NCBI RefSeq assembly: GCF_021390545.1
Contig: NZ_JAJUWR010000007.1
Coordinates: 124,001 to 188,000 of the forward strand
Reading direction: 5' to 3'
From: Algoriphagus sp. AGSA1
GTDB lineage: Bacteria > Bacteroidota > Bacteroidia > Cytophagales > Cyclobacteriaceae
Length of the DNA: 64,000 bases
The notes beneath the pieces were generated by a model. The model made no database searches. It saw nothing but the letters and a program-made list of their open reading frames with translations, and was not told where the DNA came from. The position numbers and the translations under genes were made by a program. This document shows positions 16,329-25,664 of the stretch, one piece after another. Every line of letters begins with the position of its first letter. Positions within the stretch are counted from its first letter, which is position 1.

Positions 16329-16336
16329 TAATTTTG
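16329..16336 (+). promoter_or_regulatory. Predicted -7 box of the DUF2795 gene
   Basis: TAATTTTG is a perfect TAnnTTTG -7 element, placed 38 nt before the ATG. The -33 region lacks a clear TTTG, so the promoter is only partly supported. Confidence 0.5.
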
Positions 16337-16374
16337 CAACCCTTAAACTCCGGAACTCCTTTAAAATAAACATT

Positions 16375-16596
16375 ATGTACTGGACACTTGAATTAGCATC
16401 CTATCTAGAGGACGCACCCTGGCCAGCCACCAAGGATGAATTAATCGATTATGCCATCCGATCCGGCGCACCTATGGAAGTAGTAGAAAACCTTCAGGAA
16501 TTAGAAGATGATGGAGAACCTTATGAGACCATCGAAGAGATTTGGCCTGACTACCCGACCAAAGACGACTTCTTCTTCAACGAGGACGAATATTAA
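16375..16596 (+). CDS. DUF2795 domain-containing protein
   Basis: A 73-residue acidic protein (MYWTLELASYLEDAPWPATK...) that is a whole DUF2795 domain: a compact helical unit with conserved APWPATKDELIDYAI and a C-terminal acidic aromatic tail (DDFFFNEDEY). Widespread and nearly invariant in Bacteroidota; function unknown. It has its own predicted -7 box and a strong terminator, so it is a single-gene transcript. Confidence 0.88.
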   Translation: MYWTLELASYLEDAPWPATKDELIDYAIRSGAPMEVVENLQELEDDGEPYETIEEIWPDYPTKDDFFFNEDEY

Positions 16597-16605
16597 ATGC
16601 AAAAG

Positions 16606-16634
16606 GCCCTGACTGATCAGGGCTTTTCTTTTTT
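16606..16634 (+). terminator. Terminator of the DUF2795 gene
   Basis: GCCCTGA / TCAGGGC stem with a 4-nt loop followed by TTTTCTTTTTT, beginning 9 nt after the stop codon. Confidence 0.88.
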
Positions 16635-16713
16635 GTATCCGCAAAGCGCACAAAGATTTTCGCAGAGGGCACTCCTCTGGCCAAGTCTTCAGGCTTGGAT
16701 TAAAGTACGTTCT

Positions 16714-17122
16714 AGTTCAAGTCTTCAGACTTGGACTTAAAATACTGCAGTCTCCTGACTGCCTTTCAAAAAGTATAGTCTTTTCTGATCTCTGATTTTT
16801 CCCCTTATTCAAAAACATATTAATTCACTAGTAATAAGCCACTTAAAAGTAAAATTATTATTCATGAACTAGTTAAAAATAGGGCAGTCTGAAGAATCAA
16901 ACACAATCTCTGTCGCAGTTCGTGTCACACGAACGGTTTTTTGTTTTCAATTGACCCCGGATTCAAAAACCTAGATCAATTGGATCCCGCTCTTTGAGAG
17001 CTATGGGTGGATTTCCCTATGTTTTTCACCCAGCCCTAACGGACTGGGCTTAGATATTGGTCTTTCAGCTCTTTTTTAGGCTGATTTTACAATTTTAGTT
17101 CAAGTCTTTAGACTTGGACTTA
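16714..17122. repeat. Direct repeats of a palindromic unit in a 690-nt gap
   Basis: A 26-nt unit AGTTCAAGTCTTCAGACTTG followed by GACTTA occurs at 16714-16739 and, with one change, at 17097-17122. Degraded relatives (CAAGTC/GACTTG and GCAGTCTGAAGACTGC palindromes) fill 16680-17240. These are REP-like elements. The gap 16635-17287 contains no convincing gene. Confidence 0.65.
16918..16946 (+). terminator. Orphan terminator-like hairpin
   Basis: A perfect palindrome GTTCGTGT-C-ACACGAAC followed by GGTTTTTTGTTTT. No gene precedes it on this strand after the DUF2795 terminator 300 nt away, so it may end a small RNA or be a relic. Confidence 0.55.
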
Positions 17123-17287
17123 CGGTAATGAAGTCTCCTGACTTCCATTTCATTTTCAAAACATAGCAGTCTGAAGACTGCAGTTTATAAGGTCCAAGTC
17201 AGGGGACTTGAACCAAACTGGAGACTTGAACCGGCAAGGGATCAAAATTAGCGCAGTATAATATAAACCAAAAACAACGACCGACAA

Positions 17288-18013
17288 CTACAACCCAAGC
17301 ACCTGCCTCAGCCTGGAATAGCCCGTTTTGCTCACCGGCACTTTCTCGCCACTCCGAAGCATCACCAGGTAATTTTCACGCTCATAAGGCTCAATTTTAG
17401 TGATTTCATTCAAATTGATCAGATAAGATCGGTGTACACGTGCAAACATGAGAGGATCCAAAGCCTCCTCCAATGACTTCATCGTCATTTTTTTCAGGTA
17501 TTTGCCCGAAGTAGAATGAATAGCGATGTAATCATCTTCGGCCTCAAAATAACTCACTTCATGGGTGGGAATGATTTTGATTTCATTCTTCACCCGTACA
17601 ACCAGGCGGTTTCTTTTCTCGGCCAGCTCATTCAAGTTCTGATTAGGTACTGTGGCACCACCCTGTTGAGTCAAAAACTTTTCTATAGCCTGCGCAAAAC
17701 GAACTTTGGAAAATGGCTTCAGAAGGTAATCAATTGCCATAGTGTCAAAAGCCTTTAAAGCATATTGGTCAAAAGCTGTGGTGAATATCACCGCCGGAGG
17801 CTCATCCAACAATTCCAGCATTTCAAACCCCGTGATTTTCGGCATCTGCACATCCAGTAATATCAGGTCTGGTTCATGCTCTTGTATGGCTTTAAGCCCC
17901 TGAAATCCATTCTCATAAACCCCTACCAACTCAAACTGTGGAAAATCGGCTAAAAACTCCTGTACAATACTCGCAGCCAATGGCTCGTCATCTATGATTA
18001 GTGTTTTGATCAT
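17288..18013 (-). CDS. LytTR-family response regulator
   Basis: A 241-residue cytoplasmic regulator. Residues 1-120 are a receiver domain with acidic pocket D8/D9, phospho-acceptor D54 (LILLDVQMP), the conserved Thr in IFTTAFD and Lys in LLKPFSK. Residues about 138-238 are a LytTR DNA-binding domain (NEIKIIPTHEVSYFEAEDDY, HRSYLINLNEI). Such regulators bind direct repeats upstream of target genes. The start codon overlaps the kinase stop (ATGA), so both are co-translated. Confidence 0.92.
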   Translation of the reverse strand: MIKTLIIDDEPLAASIVQEFLADFPQFELVGVYENGFQGLKAIQEHEPDLILLDVQMPKITGFEMLELLDEPPAVIFTTAFDQYALKAFDTMAIDYLLKPFSKVRFAQAIEKFLTQQGGATVPNQNLNELAEKRNRLVVRVKNEIKIIPTHEVSYFEAEDDYIAIHSTSGKYLKKMTMKSLEEALDPLMFARVHRSYLINLNEITKIEPYERENYLVMLRSGEKVPVSKTGYSRLRQVLGL

Positions 18014-19110
18014 TTCAGTTGGGGGATTTTTAAAATTACAGTAAAAATAGAGTCTATAGCTTTCGATTCTAGTAGGTCTTTCCTTCCAAAAAGCAAAAAC
18101 AGCCTGCGCTCCACCGAAGTCAAACCAAAGCCTGTTCCTGTCGGTGCGGCGAGCTCCGGATCGAAGGGGTTTTCGATTAGCACCAATAAATAATTCTGCT
18201 CCTTGTAGGCATGAATCTTTATCTTGACCGCTTCAGTGATTTCATAAAGCCCATGTTTAATGGCATTTTCCAGAAGTGGCTGGATCAGTAAGGGAGGCAA
18301 ACGCATGGAATTCGATTCATCCCCCACATCAAATTCTATCTCTAATCTATGGCCAAACCGCACACGCTCTATATCCAGGTACATCTTCAGGTAATTCAAT
18401 TCCTCTTCCAGACTCACCCACTTTTGATGATCTTTTCGGATTGTCCCCCGGAGAAAGTCCGACAGCTGCAGTACCATTTCCCTGGCTTTTTGAGGCTGGG
18501 TTACGGTGAGGGCAGAGATGGAATTGAGGCTATTGAAGAGGAAATGAGGCTGTAGCTGCTGGCGGAGTTGGGAAAGTTCAGCCTCTTTGGAAAGCTCATT
18601 CATCATTGTTTCCCGGTTTTTTACTTCCTTTTGCTCTTCAAGCTTGGATACCGCCAAAGCCAAAACCGCCACAAAAATTTCAGTGACTCCCAGAATCGTC
18701 CATCGTAGGAGATAATTTTCGCGAAGAAAAGCCAAATACCATTCTTCTTCGTCATAAATCCACTTCAGGAGCTGATAATGAAAGTAAATAGCCGCAAAAC
18801 TATAGAGCAAAGGGAATATTAACAGCATGCTATTATTACGACCTGAAGGAACATAAAAATTGAATGTCCGGTCTATGATGGTTACTCCAAAAATAAAGAC
18901 CAAAGCAAAGACCAGGGCATCGACGATAGCTATGGACTGGGAAATCCCATAAAAAACAAGCACACCAAAGGATCCGAGGAACCAGATTACTCCGGCTCCT
19001 TGGACTATCCAGGTACTTTTAGCGGGGTTGGAAAATGCTCTTGAAAACAAAAGATTGACAGTTTTACAGGAAGGAATTTCGTTAATAAGATTTGATTTCC
19101 AAACCTCCAA
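18010..19110 (-). CDS. LytS/YehU-type sensor histidine kinase
   Basis: A 366-residue membrane kinase. Four hydrophobic segments (about 37-57, 63-80, 96-114, 136-155) precede a cytoplasmic His_kinase domain with phospho-acceptor H189 in QQLQPHFLFNSLNS and an ATPase part with N-box PLLENAIKHG and GTGFGL. There is no extracellular sensor domain, so the membrane part probably senses. It overlaps both the regulator (4 nt) and the LiaF-like gene upstream (29 nt). The start appears to be TTG at 19110; no ATG exists before the membrane domain, so the exact start is uncertain. Confidence 0.9.
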   Translation of the reverse strand: MEVWKSNLINEIPSCKTVNLLFSRAFSNPAKSTWIVQGAGVIWFLGSFGVLVFYGISQSIAIVDALVFALVFIFGVTIIDRTFNFYVPSGRNNSMLLIFPLLYSFAAIYFHYQLLKWIYDEEEWYLAFLRENYLLRWTILGVTEIFVAVLALAVSKLEEQKEVKNRETMMNELSKEAELSQLRQQLQPHFLFNSLNSISALTVTQPQKAREMVLQLSDFLRGTIRKDHQKWVSLEEELNYLKMYLDIERVRFGHRLEIEFDVGDESNSMRLPPLLIQPLLENAIKHGLYEITEAVKIKIHAYKEQNYLLVLIENPFDPELAAPTGTGFGLTSVERRLFLLFGRKDLLESKAIDSIFTVILKIPQLK

Positions 19111-19909
19111 AGAAAACTGTCCCTCTGATCACCAAGACCTTATCCTGATCCACTTCAGATTGGCGATAGATACGCTTATCCTCTACTCCCGCCGCAATAT
19201 TGGTCACCTCCACCCGCACATCCCAGTGAGGAGGCACGACCAATTTGATACCTCCGAAAATCACATCTACCTGGAGTGTGACCATCCCTGAAAAATCGGA
19301 CTGCGTAAGGTCCAGGTCAATTCCTCCAAAAGCAGCTGTCAGTTTCCCTCCTTGAAAATTCTTTGTAATCATCCGTTTATTGATCCCGCTCATGATAGAA
19401 TCAATAGAAGCTGTATCCGAATAACTGGTCCCGGATACCCCAGACATGCCTGCAAAAGCTTTTGTGTCACTGGATTCACCGGAAAAACCTGATTTCTCTT
19501 CTTTCTTGTCTTCTTCACCTGGAGTTGTGGAAGCCGTAGATTTATTCCTGATTTTATGCTGTATATCGCTAAGCACCTGCTGCTCCCTTCTCTTTTGGGT
19601 TATTAGGTATATACCCACCAGGATCAACGCTATTGGGAATATAAATCGCTGCAATCCGAAATGAAAATTAAATTCCCTCTCCAACAGAAAGAACACACCT
19701 ACACCCAGCATCAATACGCCAAAGATGCTCTTAAATTCATGTTTCACGAGTGTGATTACCCCTATGGCTATCAAAATCATAGGCCAGGAAAGCAGCCAAT
19801 CAGGATAAAACACATCTAACTTCCTCAGTAAAATCAAGACACCTACTGCCAGGATTATGAACCCGAAGATCATCCCTCCATCATTATTGTTTACTCTATT
19901 TCGTTTCAT
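19082..19909 (-). CDS. LiaF-like membrane protein
   Basis: A 275-residue protein with four N-terminal membrane helices (about 14-30, 36-52, 58-76, 83-100), then a Ser/Thr/Lys-rich linker, then a C-terminal beta domain (FQGGKLTAAFGGIDLDLTQS, VIFGGIKLVVPPHWDV, GTVFFGGLEI). This is the DUF5668/LiaF C-terminal architecture. LiaF proteins modulate cell-envelope stress two-component systems in Firmicutes; the overlap with the LytS/LytTR genes suggests the same logic here, by inference. ATG at 19909 is chosen over an upstream start at 19969 that lacks homology. Confidence 0.85.
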   Translation of the reverse strand: MKRNRVNNNDGGMIFGFIILAVGVLILLRKLDVFYPDWLLSWPMILIAIGVITLVKHEFKSIFGVLMLGVGVFFLLEREFNFHFGLQRFIFPIALILVGIYLITQKRREQQVLSDIQHKIRNKSTASTTPGEEDKKEEKSGFSGESSDTKAFAGMSGVSGTSYSDTASIDSIMSGINKRMITKNFQGGKLTAAFGGIDLDLTQSDFSGMVTLQVDVIFGGIKLVVPPHWDVRVEVTNIAAGVEDKRIYRQSEVDQDKVLVIRGTVFFGGLEIKSY

Positions 19910-20039
19910 CGCTTGGTTGTTAAAGTAAAGATGATCGAAAATACAGGAGTCTATCCTGCCCTGAAACATGAAAAAGGCTAGATACAGTCAAAAGTCGGTA
20001 AGCCCACCTAAAAAGTCGGTGAAATTTCAGGATAAATCC

Positions 20040-20729
20040 TTACCGACGGGTCAACTCCCTAGCAGCAATAAATTCTGCGTGATCCATATCTTCAGGGGTA
20101 GTGATTTTGATGTTTTCAGCATTTCCTGAGATCAGTGTCACCTGCCAGCCTTGATTCTCATACACTGTGGCATCATCGGTAAACTGCTGCAGCTCGGTCA
20201 CCGCAAAAGCCTTTTTGATTTTTTCTACCTGAAAAGTCTGAGGTGTCTGCACCAACCTGAAATACTGGCGCTCCTCATAGAACGATTTCCCATCATCTGT
20301 AAGCTTCCTGATAGAATCTTTTAATGAGATCACAGCAATGGCACTCCCTCTTCTTTCGGCCACTTCAAAACTCTCGGAAATCACTTTCCCGGACACAAAG
20401 GGTCTCACCCCATCATGGATGGCCACCAGCTCAGTTATTGGTTTCAGAGCACCCAGCCCATTTCGCACGGACTGAAACCTGGAATTCCCTCCTGCTACCA
20501 CACGATGAGGAACAGCGAACTTATAGGCTGTACACAATTCCTCCCAATATAAAAAATCATCCCCTGGCAGCACCAAAATCAAATCAATGGAAGGATCTAC
20601 ACGATGGAACGCAGAGAGCGTACGCATTAGTACCGGCTCACCCCCAATAGGTAAATATTGCTTGGCCACAGGACCACCCATCCGTGTACCCTTGCCTCCT
20701 GCCACCAAGATCGCAGCTTTATTTGTCAT
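20040..20729 (-). CDS. ispD: 2-C-methyl-D-erythritol 4-phosphate cytidylyltransferase
   Basis: A 229-residue IspD, which joins CTP and MEP to form CDP-ME in the non-mevalonate isoprenoid pathway. Visible motifs are the nucleotide-binding AAILVAGGKGTRMG near the N-terminus with KQYLPIGG, the central AIHDGVRPFV, and VQTPQTFQ followed by FTDDATVYE. Its length is usual for the family. ATG at 20729 (MTNKAAILVAGG) is preferred to a TTG five codons upstream. It is transcribed in the same direction as queA but separated from it by a terminator at 20801-20826. Confidence 0.94.
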   Translation of the reverse strand: MTNKAAILVAGGKGTRMGGPVAKQYLPIGGEPVLMRTLSAFHRVDPSIDLILVLPGDDFLYWEELCTAYKFAVPHRVVAGGNSRFQSVRNGLGALKPITELVAIHDGVRPFVSGKVISESFEVAERRGSAIAVISLKDSIRKLTDDGKSFYEERQYFRLVQTPQTFQVEKIKKAFAVTELQQFTDDATVYENQGWQVTLISGNAENIKITTPEDMDHAEFIAARELTRR

Positions 20730-20800
20730 ATTGATTTTCCGCAAAAGTAAGGATTCATATGCCCTCAGGTTTTACTGCAAAGTTATATCTGTGTAACCAT

Positions 20801-20826
20801 AAAAAAAGCCCCTTTCGGAGCTTTCT
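20801..20826 (-). terminator. Terminator of queA
   Basis: On the minus strand AAGCTCC-GAAA-GGGGCTT is followed by TTTTTT, starting 5 nt after the queA stop codon. One G-T pair lies in the stem. Confidence 0.8.
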
Positions 20827-20831
20827 GTATT

Positions 20832-21881
20832 TTAGAGAATCAACATCGCATCTCCGTAGGAGAAGAAACGATACTTTTCTTTGATGGCTTCTTTGTATGC
20901 TTTCATCACCAAATCATACCCTCCAAAAGCCGCTGCTGTCATCAGCAATGTTGACTCCGGAAGATGGAAGTTGGTAATCAGCGCGTTGGCTATTTTGAAT
21001 TCATATGGCGGAATGATAAACTTATCCGTCCAGCCGGCACTAGCTTTCAGGCGGCCATTTGCCGTGACCGAAGACTCTATAGTTTTCAAAGAGGTAGTCC
21101 CTACGGCTACCACTTTCTTTTTAGCATCCAATGATCTATTTACCAACTTCACTGTATTATCAGGAATCTCATAGTTTTCAGAATCCATTTTGTGCTTGGT
21201 CAGGTCCTCTACGTCCACCTGACGGAAGGTACCTAAGCCCACATGGAGGGTAATGGAAGTCACATCCACTCCTTCTAGCTCCAGTCTTTTCAGCAAGTGG
21301 GGAGTAAAGTGCAATCCTGCGGTAGGCGCGGCCACCGCTCCTACATTCTTGGCAAATACAGTTTGGTATCTCTCCTTGTCCTCTGCCTCCACCTTTCTCT
21401 CTATAAATTCTTTCAAAAGCGGAGTCTCTCCTAGAGTATCAATGGTCTTGTGAAATTCTTCCTCTGTTCCGTCAAACAAGAACCGGATAGTCCGCCCTCT
21501 GGACGTAGTATTGTCAATCACCTCTGCCACTAGATCCGAGTCTCCAAAATACAGCTTGTTGCCTACTCTGATTTTCCTTGCTGGATCTACCAAAACATCC
21601 CAAAGCTTTAATTCCGCATTTAACTCCCTTAAAAGAAACACCTCTATTTCCGCTCCGGTTTTTTCCTTGTTGCCATATAGTCTGGCCGGGAAAACTTTTG
21701 TATCATTGGTGACAAAGACATCACCATCACCGAAGTATTCGGTGATATCTTTAAAAACTCTGTGTTCGATTTTGCCCGTATCCCTATGGACAACCATCAG
21801 TCTGGATTCATCCCGATTAGCTGCAGGATAAAGGGATATTAGTTTTTTTGGAACGTCAAATTTGAAATCTGATAATTTCAT
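20832..21881 (-). CDS. queA: S-adenosylmethionine:tRNA ribosyltransferase-isomerase
   Basis: A 349-residue QueA, which transfers and isomerises the ribosyl part of SAM onto 7-aminomethyl-7-deazaguanine in tRNA to give epoxyqueuosine. Family blocks are visible: [16 protein letters not shown] at the N-terminus, [37 protein letters not shown]-type [12 protein letters not shown], and [14 protein letters not shown] near the C-terminus. Full length. It has a long predicted 5' UTR of about 180 nt holding a hairpin-rich repeat and a good -7 box at 22068-22075. Confidence 0.96.
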   Translation of the reverse strand: MKLSDFKFDVPKKLISLYPAANRDESRLMVVHRDTGKIEHRVFKDITEYFGDGDVFVTNDTKVFPARLYGNKEKTGAEIEVFLLRELNAELKLWDVLVDPARKIRVGNKLYFGDSDLVAEVIDNTTSRGRTIRFLFDGTEEEFHKTIDTLGETPLLKEFIERKVEAEDKERYQTVFAKNVGAVAAPTAGLHFTPHLLKRLELEGVDVTSITLHVGLGTFRQVDVEDLTKHKMDSENYEIPDNTVKLVNRSLDAKKKVVAVGTTSLKTIESSVTANGRLKASAGWTDKFIIPPYEFKIANALITNFHLPESTLLMTAAAFGGYDLVMKAYKEAIKEKYRFFSYGDAMLIL

Positions 21882-21910
21882 ATGTTTATTATTTGTCTTT
21901 TAAAGGCCAT

Positions 21911-21932
21911 ACCTGCCTGCCAGCAGGCAGGT
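21911..21932. repeat. Perfect 22-bp palindrome in the queA leader
   Basis: ACCTGCCTGC-CA-GCAGGCAGGT. It is a REP-type palindrome, 30 nt from the queA start codon and directly next to the longer repeat at 21933-21996. Confidence 0.8.
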
Positions 21933-21996
21933 GGAATCTTGCATGGCTGATAATCATGCCAATTTTATGCCGTTTCCGACATGCTCGACTTCATAG
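21933..21996 (-). repeat. Two-hairpin leader repeat, copy A (upstream of queA)
   Basis: About 63 bp shared with 39346-39408. On the minus (transcribed) strand it holds a conserved block CTATGAAGTCGAGCA, hairpin 1 TGTCG-GAAA-CGGCA (one G-U pair), hairpin 2 GCATG...GATTATCA...CATGC, and a conserved GCAAGATTCC end. Copy B keeps both hairpins with different stem bases. It lies within the predicted 5' UTR of queA. Confidence 0.65.
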
Positions 21997-22045
21997 ATAT
22001 ATTTTAGGTGTCTTGTATTTTATGTATTTTAGATGTCTTGAGTGA

Positions 22046-22075
22046 TTTAGAATAATTCTAAAAAATGCAAAGATA
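22046..22075 (-). promoter_or_regulatory. Predicted queA promoter -7 box with adjoining palindrome
   Basis: On the minus strand TATCTTTG (22068-22075) matches TAnnTTTG exactly; 20 nt upstream the -33 position reads GCTG, a weak match. Starting about 5 nt downstream is a perfect 17-nt palindrome TTTAGAAT-A-ATTCTAAA (22046-22062) that would cover the transcription start, as an operator might. Confidence 0.55.
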
Positions 22076-22135
22076 CTAACAAAATCAGGCAATTTCAGCT
22101 AACTTAACGAATTGTTTTAAACCAGATACAAAAAC

Positions 22136-23383
22136 ATGCTCTTTTTCAAACTCTCATGGGAAAGTTTTCGCTTTGCGATTTCAGCATTAAAGACTAATCT
22201 GACCCGCACCATTTTATCTCTTTTGGGAGTTACAGTGGGTATTTTTGCCATCATTGCTGTTTTCACTTTAGTGGATTCATTGGAAAAAAACATCAAATCC
22301 TCCTTCTCTTTTTTAGGGACAAATGTGATGCGGGTTGATCGGTTTCCTTTTGCAAGTGGCCCTCAGGATTACCCTTGGTGGAAATACTTTCAAAGGCCTC
22401 CGGGCACTGTAGCTGAATATGAGTTTCTACAGCAAAGACTCACTGCAGCTGAGGCCGTAACCATCTCGGCATCGTCCAATACCACGGTGAAAGCGGGAAG
22501 CAATGCTTACCAAGGAATGTCGCTCACTGGAGCTGTTTATTCCTATCAAGACGTATATGAAGTGGATCTTGAAGAAGGCCGGTATTTTACCCAATCTGAA
22601 ATCAAGGCATCAAGGAATTTCGCCATTATAGGAAGGAAGATCGCAAACACCCTCTATCCCCAACAGGAGGTGATCGGAAAACAGATCAAAATAAAGGGCA
22701 TGAAATTCACTGTGATCGGGGTATTTAAAGAGGAAGGAGAAGGCTTGTTTGATGCTCCCTCTAAAGACGAAGCCTGCTTGATCCCTTATGGTGCCTTCAA
22801 TAAAATGTACTATACCGGGAGAAACGGCCTAGAACCCACCATCGCGGTGAAAGGACTGGAAGAGGACATTGGACTCGTAGCATTGGAAAACGAAATGACC
22901 GGACTGCTCCGGGCCAAAAGAGGCTTAAGACCAAGGGATGAGGATAATTTCGCACTGAACAAAACTGAATTCATACAGAATGCAATAGGCTCCATATTCG
23001 ACGTAATCTCTGTTGCAGGCTGGGTGATCGGAGGCTTCTCCATCCTGGTGGGCGGATTCGGCATAGCCAATATCATGTTTGTCTCCGTCAGGGAAAGGAC
23101 CAATATCATTGGTATCCAGAAATCACTTGGAGCTAAAAACTATTTTATTCTATTTCAATTTCTGTTCGAATCTATTTGTCTGAGTCTGATAGGAGGAATA
23201 GCGGGAATACTCATAGTATATTGCCTCACCTTTATACAGTTGGGAAGTTTGGAAGTCGTGCTTTCCTTAGCTAACATCATCCTAGGGCTTGGTATTTCCA
23301 CAGCCATCGGGGTAGTTTCCGGAATAGTACCGGCCACACTTGCTGCCAGAATGGATCCTGTGGAAGCTATTAGGACGACTTAA
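22136..23383 (+). CDS. MacB/FtsX-type ABC transporter permease
   Basis: A 415-residue inner-membrane permease: one N-terminal helix (about 22-44), a large periplasmic MacB_PCD domain, then three helices in the C-terminal FtsX domain (about 290-312, 338-360, 375-395). The coupling motif region reads RTNIIGIQKSLGAKN. MacB-type systems drive efflux or lipoprotein transport across the periplasm. No ABC ATPase partner lies next to it, so it must pair with one encoded elsewhere. It converges with recA across a shared terminator. Confidence 0.9.
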   Translation: MLFFKLSWESFRFAISALKTNLTRTILSLLGVTVGIFAIIAVFTLVDSLEKNIKSSFSFLGTNVMRVDRFPFASGPQDYPWWKYFQRPPGTVAEYEFLQQRLTAAEAVTISASSNTTVKAGSNAYQGMSLTGAVYSYQDVYEVDLEEGRYFTQSEIKASRNFAIIGRKIANTLYPQQEVIGKQIKIKGMKFTVIGVFKEEGEGLFDAPSKDEACLIPYGAFNKMYYTGRNGLEPTIAVKGLEEDIGLVALENEMTGLLRAKRGLRPRDEDNFALNKTEFIQNAIGSIFDVISVAGWVIGGFSILVGGFGIANIMFVSVRERTNIIGIQKSLGAKNYFILFQFLFESICLSLIGGIAGILIVYCLTFIQLGSLEVVLSLANIILGLGISTAIGVVSGIVPATLAARMDPVEAIRTT

Positions 23384-23485
23384 ACCAGGTAGCTCAGGAA
23401 TCCATCCCTAACCTTTTACGGCACAATAAAGAGCACCTAACCAATATAGCTCTTCCCTTGGGACATGCTAAGACACCATAAAAGC

Positions 23486-23524
23486 AGATAGGGCGACCAA
23501 ACAAATGATCGCCCTATCTTTTAT
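23486..23524. terminator. Bidirectional terminator between permease and recA
   Basis: A perfect 11-bp stem AGATAGGGCGA / TCGCCCTATCT with a 12-nt loop; TTTT follows on the plus strand. It lies between convergent genes. Confidence 0.85.
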
Positions 23525-23556
23525 TGGATTATTGGAAGTAGCTATAATGACTGGAT

Positions 23557-24597
23557 TTATTCTCCTTCTTGCTCTACTGCTTCGCTGGTAGCTTTCGATG
23601 AGGACAGCCCCGAGGCAGTTTTGATTTTCAACTCAAGTTCTTCCATCAGCTCAGGATTGTCCAACAGAAGTGTTTTGACAGCTTCTCGTCCCTGCCCCAG
23701 TTTTTCCCCATTATAGGAAAACCATGAACCTGCCTTTTTGATGATATCCAGCTCCACGCCAAGGTCAATGATTTCTCCCACTTTGGAAATCCCTTGCCCA
23801 TACATGATATCGAATTCGACAACTTTAAACGGTGGCGATACTTTATTCTTGACTACTTTCACTTTGGTCCGGTTGCCAAGGATATTATCCGCACTTTCTT
23901 TAATCTGCCCGATTCTTCGGATATCCAATCTCACGGAAGCATAGAACTTCAAAGCGTTCCCGCCGGTGGTTGTTTCAGGGTTACCAAACATCACACCGAT
24001 CTTTTCCCGTAGCTGGTTGATGAATATGCAGGAACATCCTGTTTTGTTGATTGCCCCGGTAAGTTTCCGCAAGGCCTGGGACATCAACCTGGCCTGAAGC
24101 CCCATTTTACTATCTCCCATTTCGCCCTCCAGCTCGCCTTTTGGCACCAAGGCGGCGACCGAATCAATCACGATAATATCAATCGCACCGGAGCGGATCA
24201 AATGTTCAGCTATCTCAAGAGCCTGCTCTCCATTGTCTGGCTGCGAGATCAGAAGATTCTCTGTATCAATACCCAGCTTTTCCGCATAGCTCTTGTCAAA
24301 AGCATGCTCTGCATCGATAAAAGCCGCCAATCCACCGGCTTTCTGCGCTTCCGCTATACAATGTAGCGTCAACGTAGTCTTACCTGAAGACTCCGGCCCA
24401 TATATTTCAATCACCCTGCCGCGGGGAATTCCGCCTACCCCCAAAGCAATATCCAATCCCAATGAACCGGTAGAAATCGCAGGGACATCCACGACCTTGT
24501 TGTCACTCAACTTCATGACGGTACCTTTGCCATAAGCTTTGTCCAACTTATCGATGGTCAGTTGTAGGGCTTTTAATTTTTCAGCGTTATTACTCAT
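23557..24597 (-). CDS. recA: DNA recombinase RecA
   Basis: A 346-residue RecA. Walker A is GPESSGKT (67-74), Walker [13 protein letters not shown], and the L2 and core blocks include [20 protein letters not shown]. The C-terminal tail is acidic (EAVEQEGE), as in most RecA proteins. It forms filaments on single-stranded DNA, promotes strand exchange and triggers LexA cleavage where LexA is present. ATG at 24597. I saw no clear LexA-type palindrome in its 178-nt upstream region. Confidence 0.98.
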   Translation of the reverse strand: MSNNAEKLKALQLTIDKLDKAYGKGTVMKLSDNKVVDVPAISTGSLGLDIALGVGGIPRGRVIEIYGPESSGKTTLTLHCIAEAQKAGGLAAFIDAEHAFDKSYAEKLGIDTENLLISQPDNGEQALEIAEHLIRSGAIDIIVIDSVAALVPKGELEGEMGDSKMGLQARLMSQALRKLTGAINKTGCSCIFINQLREKIGVMFGNPETTTGGNALKFYASVRLDIRRIGQIKESADNILGNRTKVKVVKNKVSPPFKVVEFDIMYGQGISKVGEIIDLGVELDIIKKAGSWFSYNGEKLGQGREAVKTLLLDNPELMEELELKIKTASGLSSSKATSEAVEQEGE

Positions 24598-24775
24598 GCT
24601 TGCATTTGTTAGTATCTATAGTTATATGAAAGTAAATAAACGGTGGACTATTCGCAAGATGTCCGGTACTATTGTTTTGGAATGGCAAATTCGTAATTTT
24701 AATCGCCTTTCGGCACGTTTTTTCGTAATACCTACGAAATGCCACTCTTTTCGTCAGGTATTGTCAGTTTAATTT

Positions 24776-25570
24776 ATGAAAAGAATCCTAGGAACACTTA
24801 CTCTCCTGCTTTTTCTCACCTTCGCCGGACTCTCTGCAGAGGGTCAGAACAGCACTCCCCCTCCATATATATTTGGAGAGGAGTTGTCTTTCGAGGTGTC
24901 TTACGGATGGCTGAATCTAGCTGACGCAAAGATGCAGATTTCCAAAAAACCTCATGAGCAAAACAACAAGCCTCATTATAAAATAGATGTGTACGGTAAA
25001 ACCAAGGGAGCGGCGACTATTTTCGGCAAAGTGAATGATAACTGGGGTACCTATTTAGATATAGATTCCAAGCTACCATCCATGTCTTACAGGCATATTG
25101 AAGAAGGCAAGTACAGAAAACATGAGTATGTACACTTTGACCAGGAAAACAATAACGCCACCCTAGAGCTATTCGACAGGGAAAACAAAAACCTAAAAGA
25201 AACCAAAAAATTTGATCTCCCAGGCCATGTGCAGGACTTGGTCAGTGGCTTTTACTACCTGAGGGCTCAAGATCTGAGTAAAATGAAGGCGGGAGACACC
25301 ATAATCATCCGAGGATTCTTCGATAAAGAAATATATAACATAAAATTAATCTACGAAGGTGCAGAAACGCTGAACACCAATCTTGGCAAGAAAGAGACCT
25401 ATATTTTTTCACCACAGCTACCAAAGAATAAACTGTTCAGGGGTGAATACCCCGTGAAGGTCTGGGTCACCAAGGATCAGAACAAAATACCCGTGAAGAT
25501 CAAGGCAAATCTCTTCATAGGCTCATTGAATCTCGACATTGTCACCGCCAAGGGATTAAAACACAATTAA
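24776..25570 (+). CDS. DUF3108 domain-containing secreted protein
   Basis: A 264-residue protein with a signal peptide (MKRILGTLTLLLFLTFAGLS, cut near AEG). The mature part matches DUF3108: GEELSFEVSYGWLNLADAKM, YKIDVYGKTKGAATIFGKVNDNW, LVSGFYYLRAQDL and a C-terminal AKGLKHN. DUF3108 proteins are periplasmic beta-rich proteins of unknown function. It is divergent from recA and followed by the two-component pair, which has its own promoter. Confidence 0.85.
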   Translation: MKRILGTLTLLLFLTFAGLSAEGQNSTPPPYIFGEELSFEVSYGWLNLADAKMQISKKPHEQNNKPHYKIDVYGKTKGAATIFGKVNDNWGTYLDIDSKLPSMSYRHIEEGKYRKHEYVHFDQENNNATLELFDRENKNLKETKKFDLPGHVQDLVSGFYYLRAQDLSKMKAGDTIIIRGFFDKEIYNIKLIYEGAETLNTNLGKKETYIFSPQLPKNKLFRGEYPVKVWVTKDQNKIPVKIKANLFIGSLNLDIVTAKGLKHN

Positions 25571-25664
25571 GTAAAACTTCCGTAACATACAGATAACATT
25601 TCTACCGAATTCGAAATCTTAACTATCATTTTTATCGAATAGCAGCAGGACAGACAAATTTTTA

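Noticed and set aside
21882..22075. A preQ1 riboswitch in the long queA leader.
   Set aside because: The conserved preQ1 loop and pseudoknot sequences are not visible; the leader is occupied by the two-hairpin repeat and a REP palindrome.
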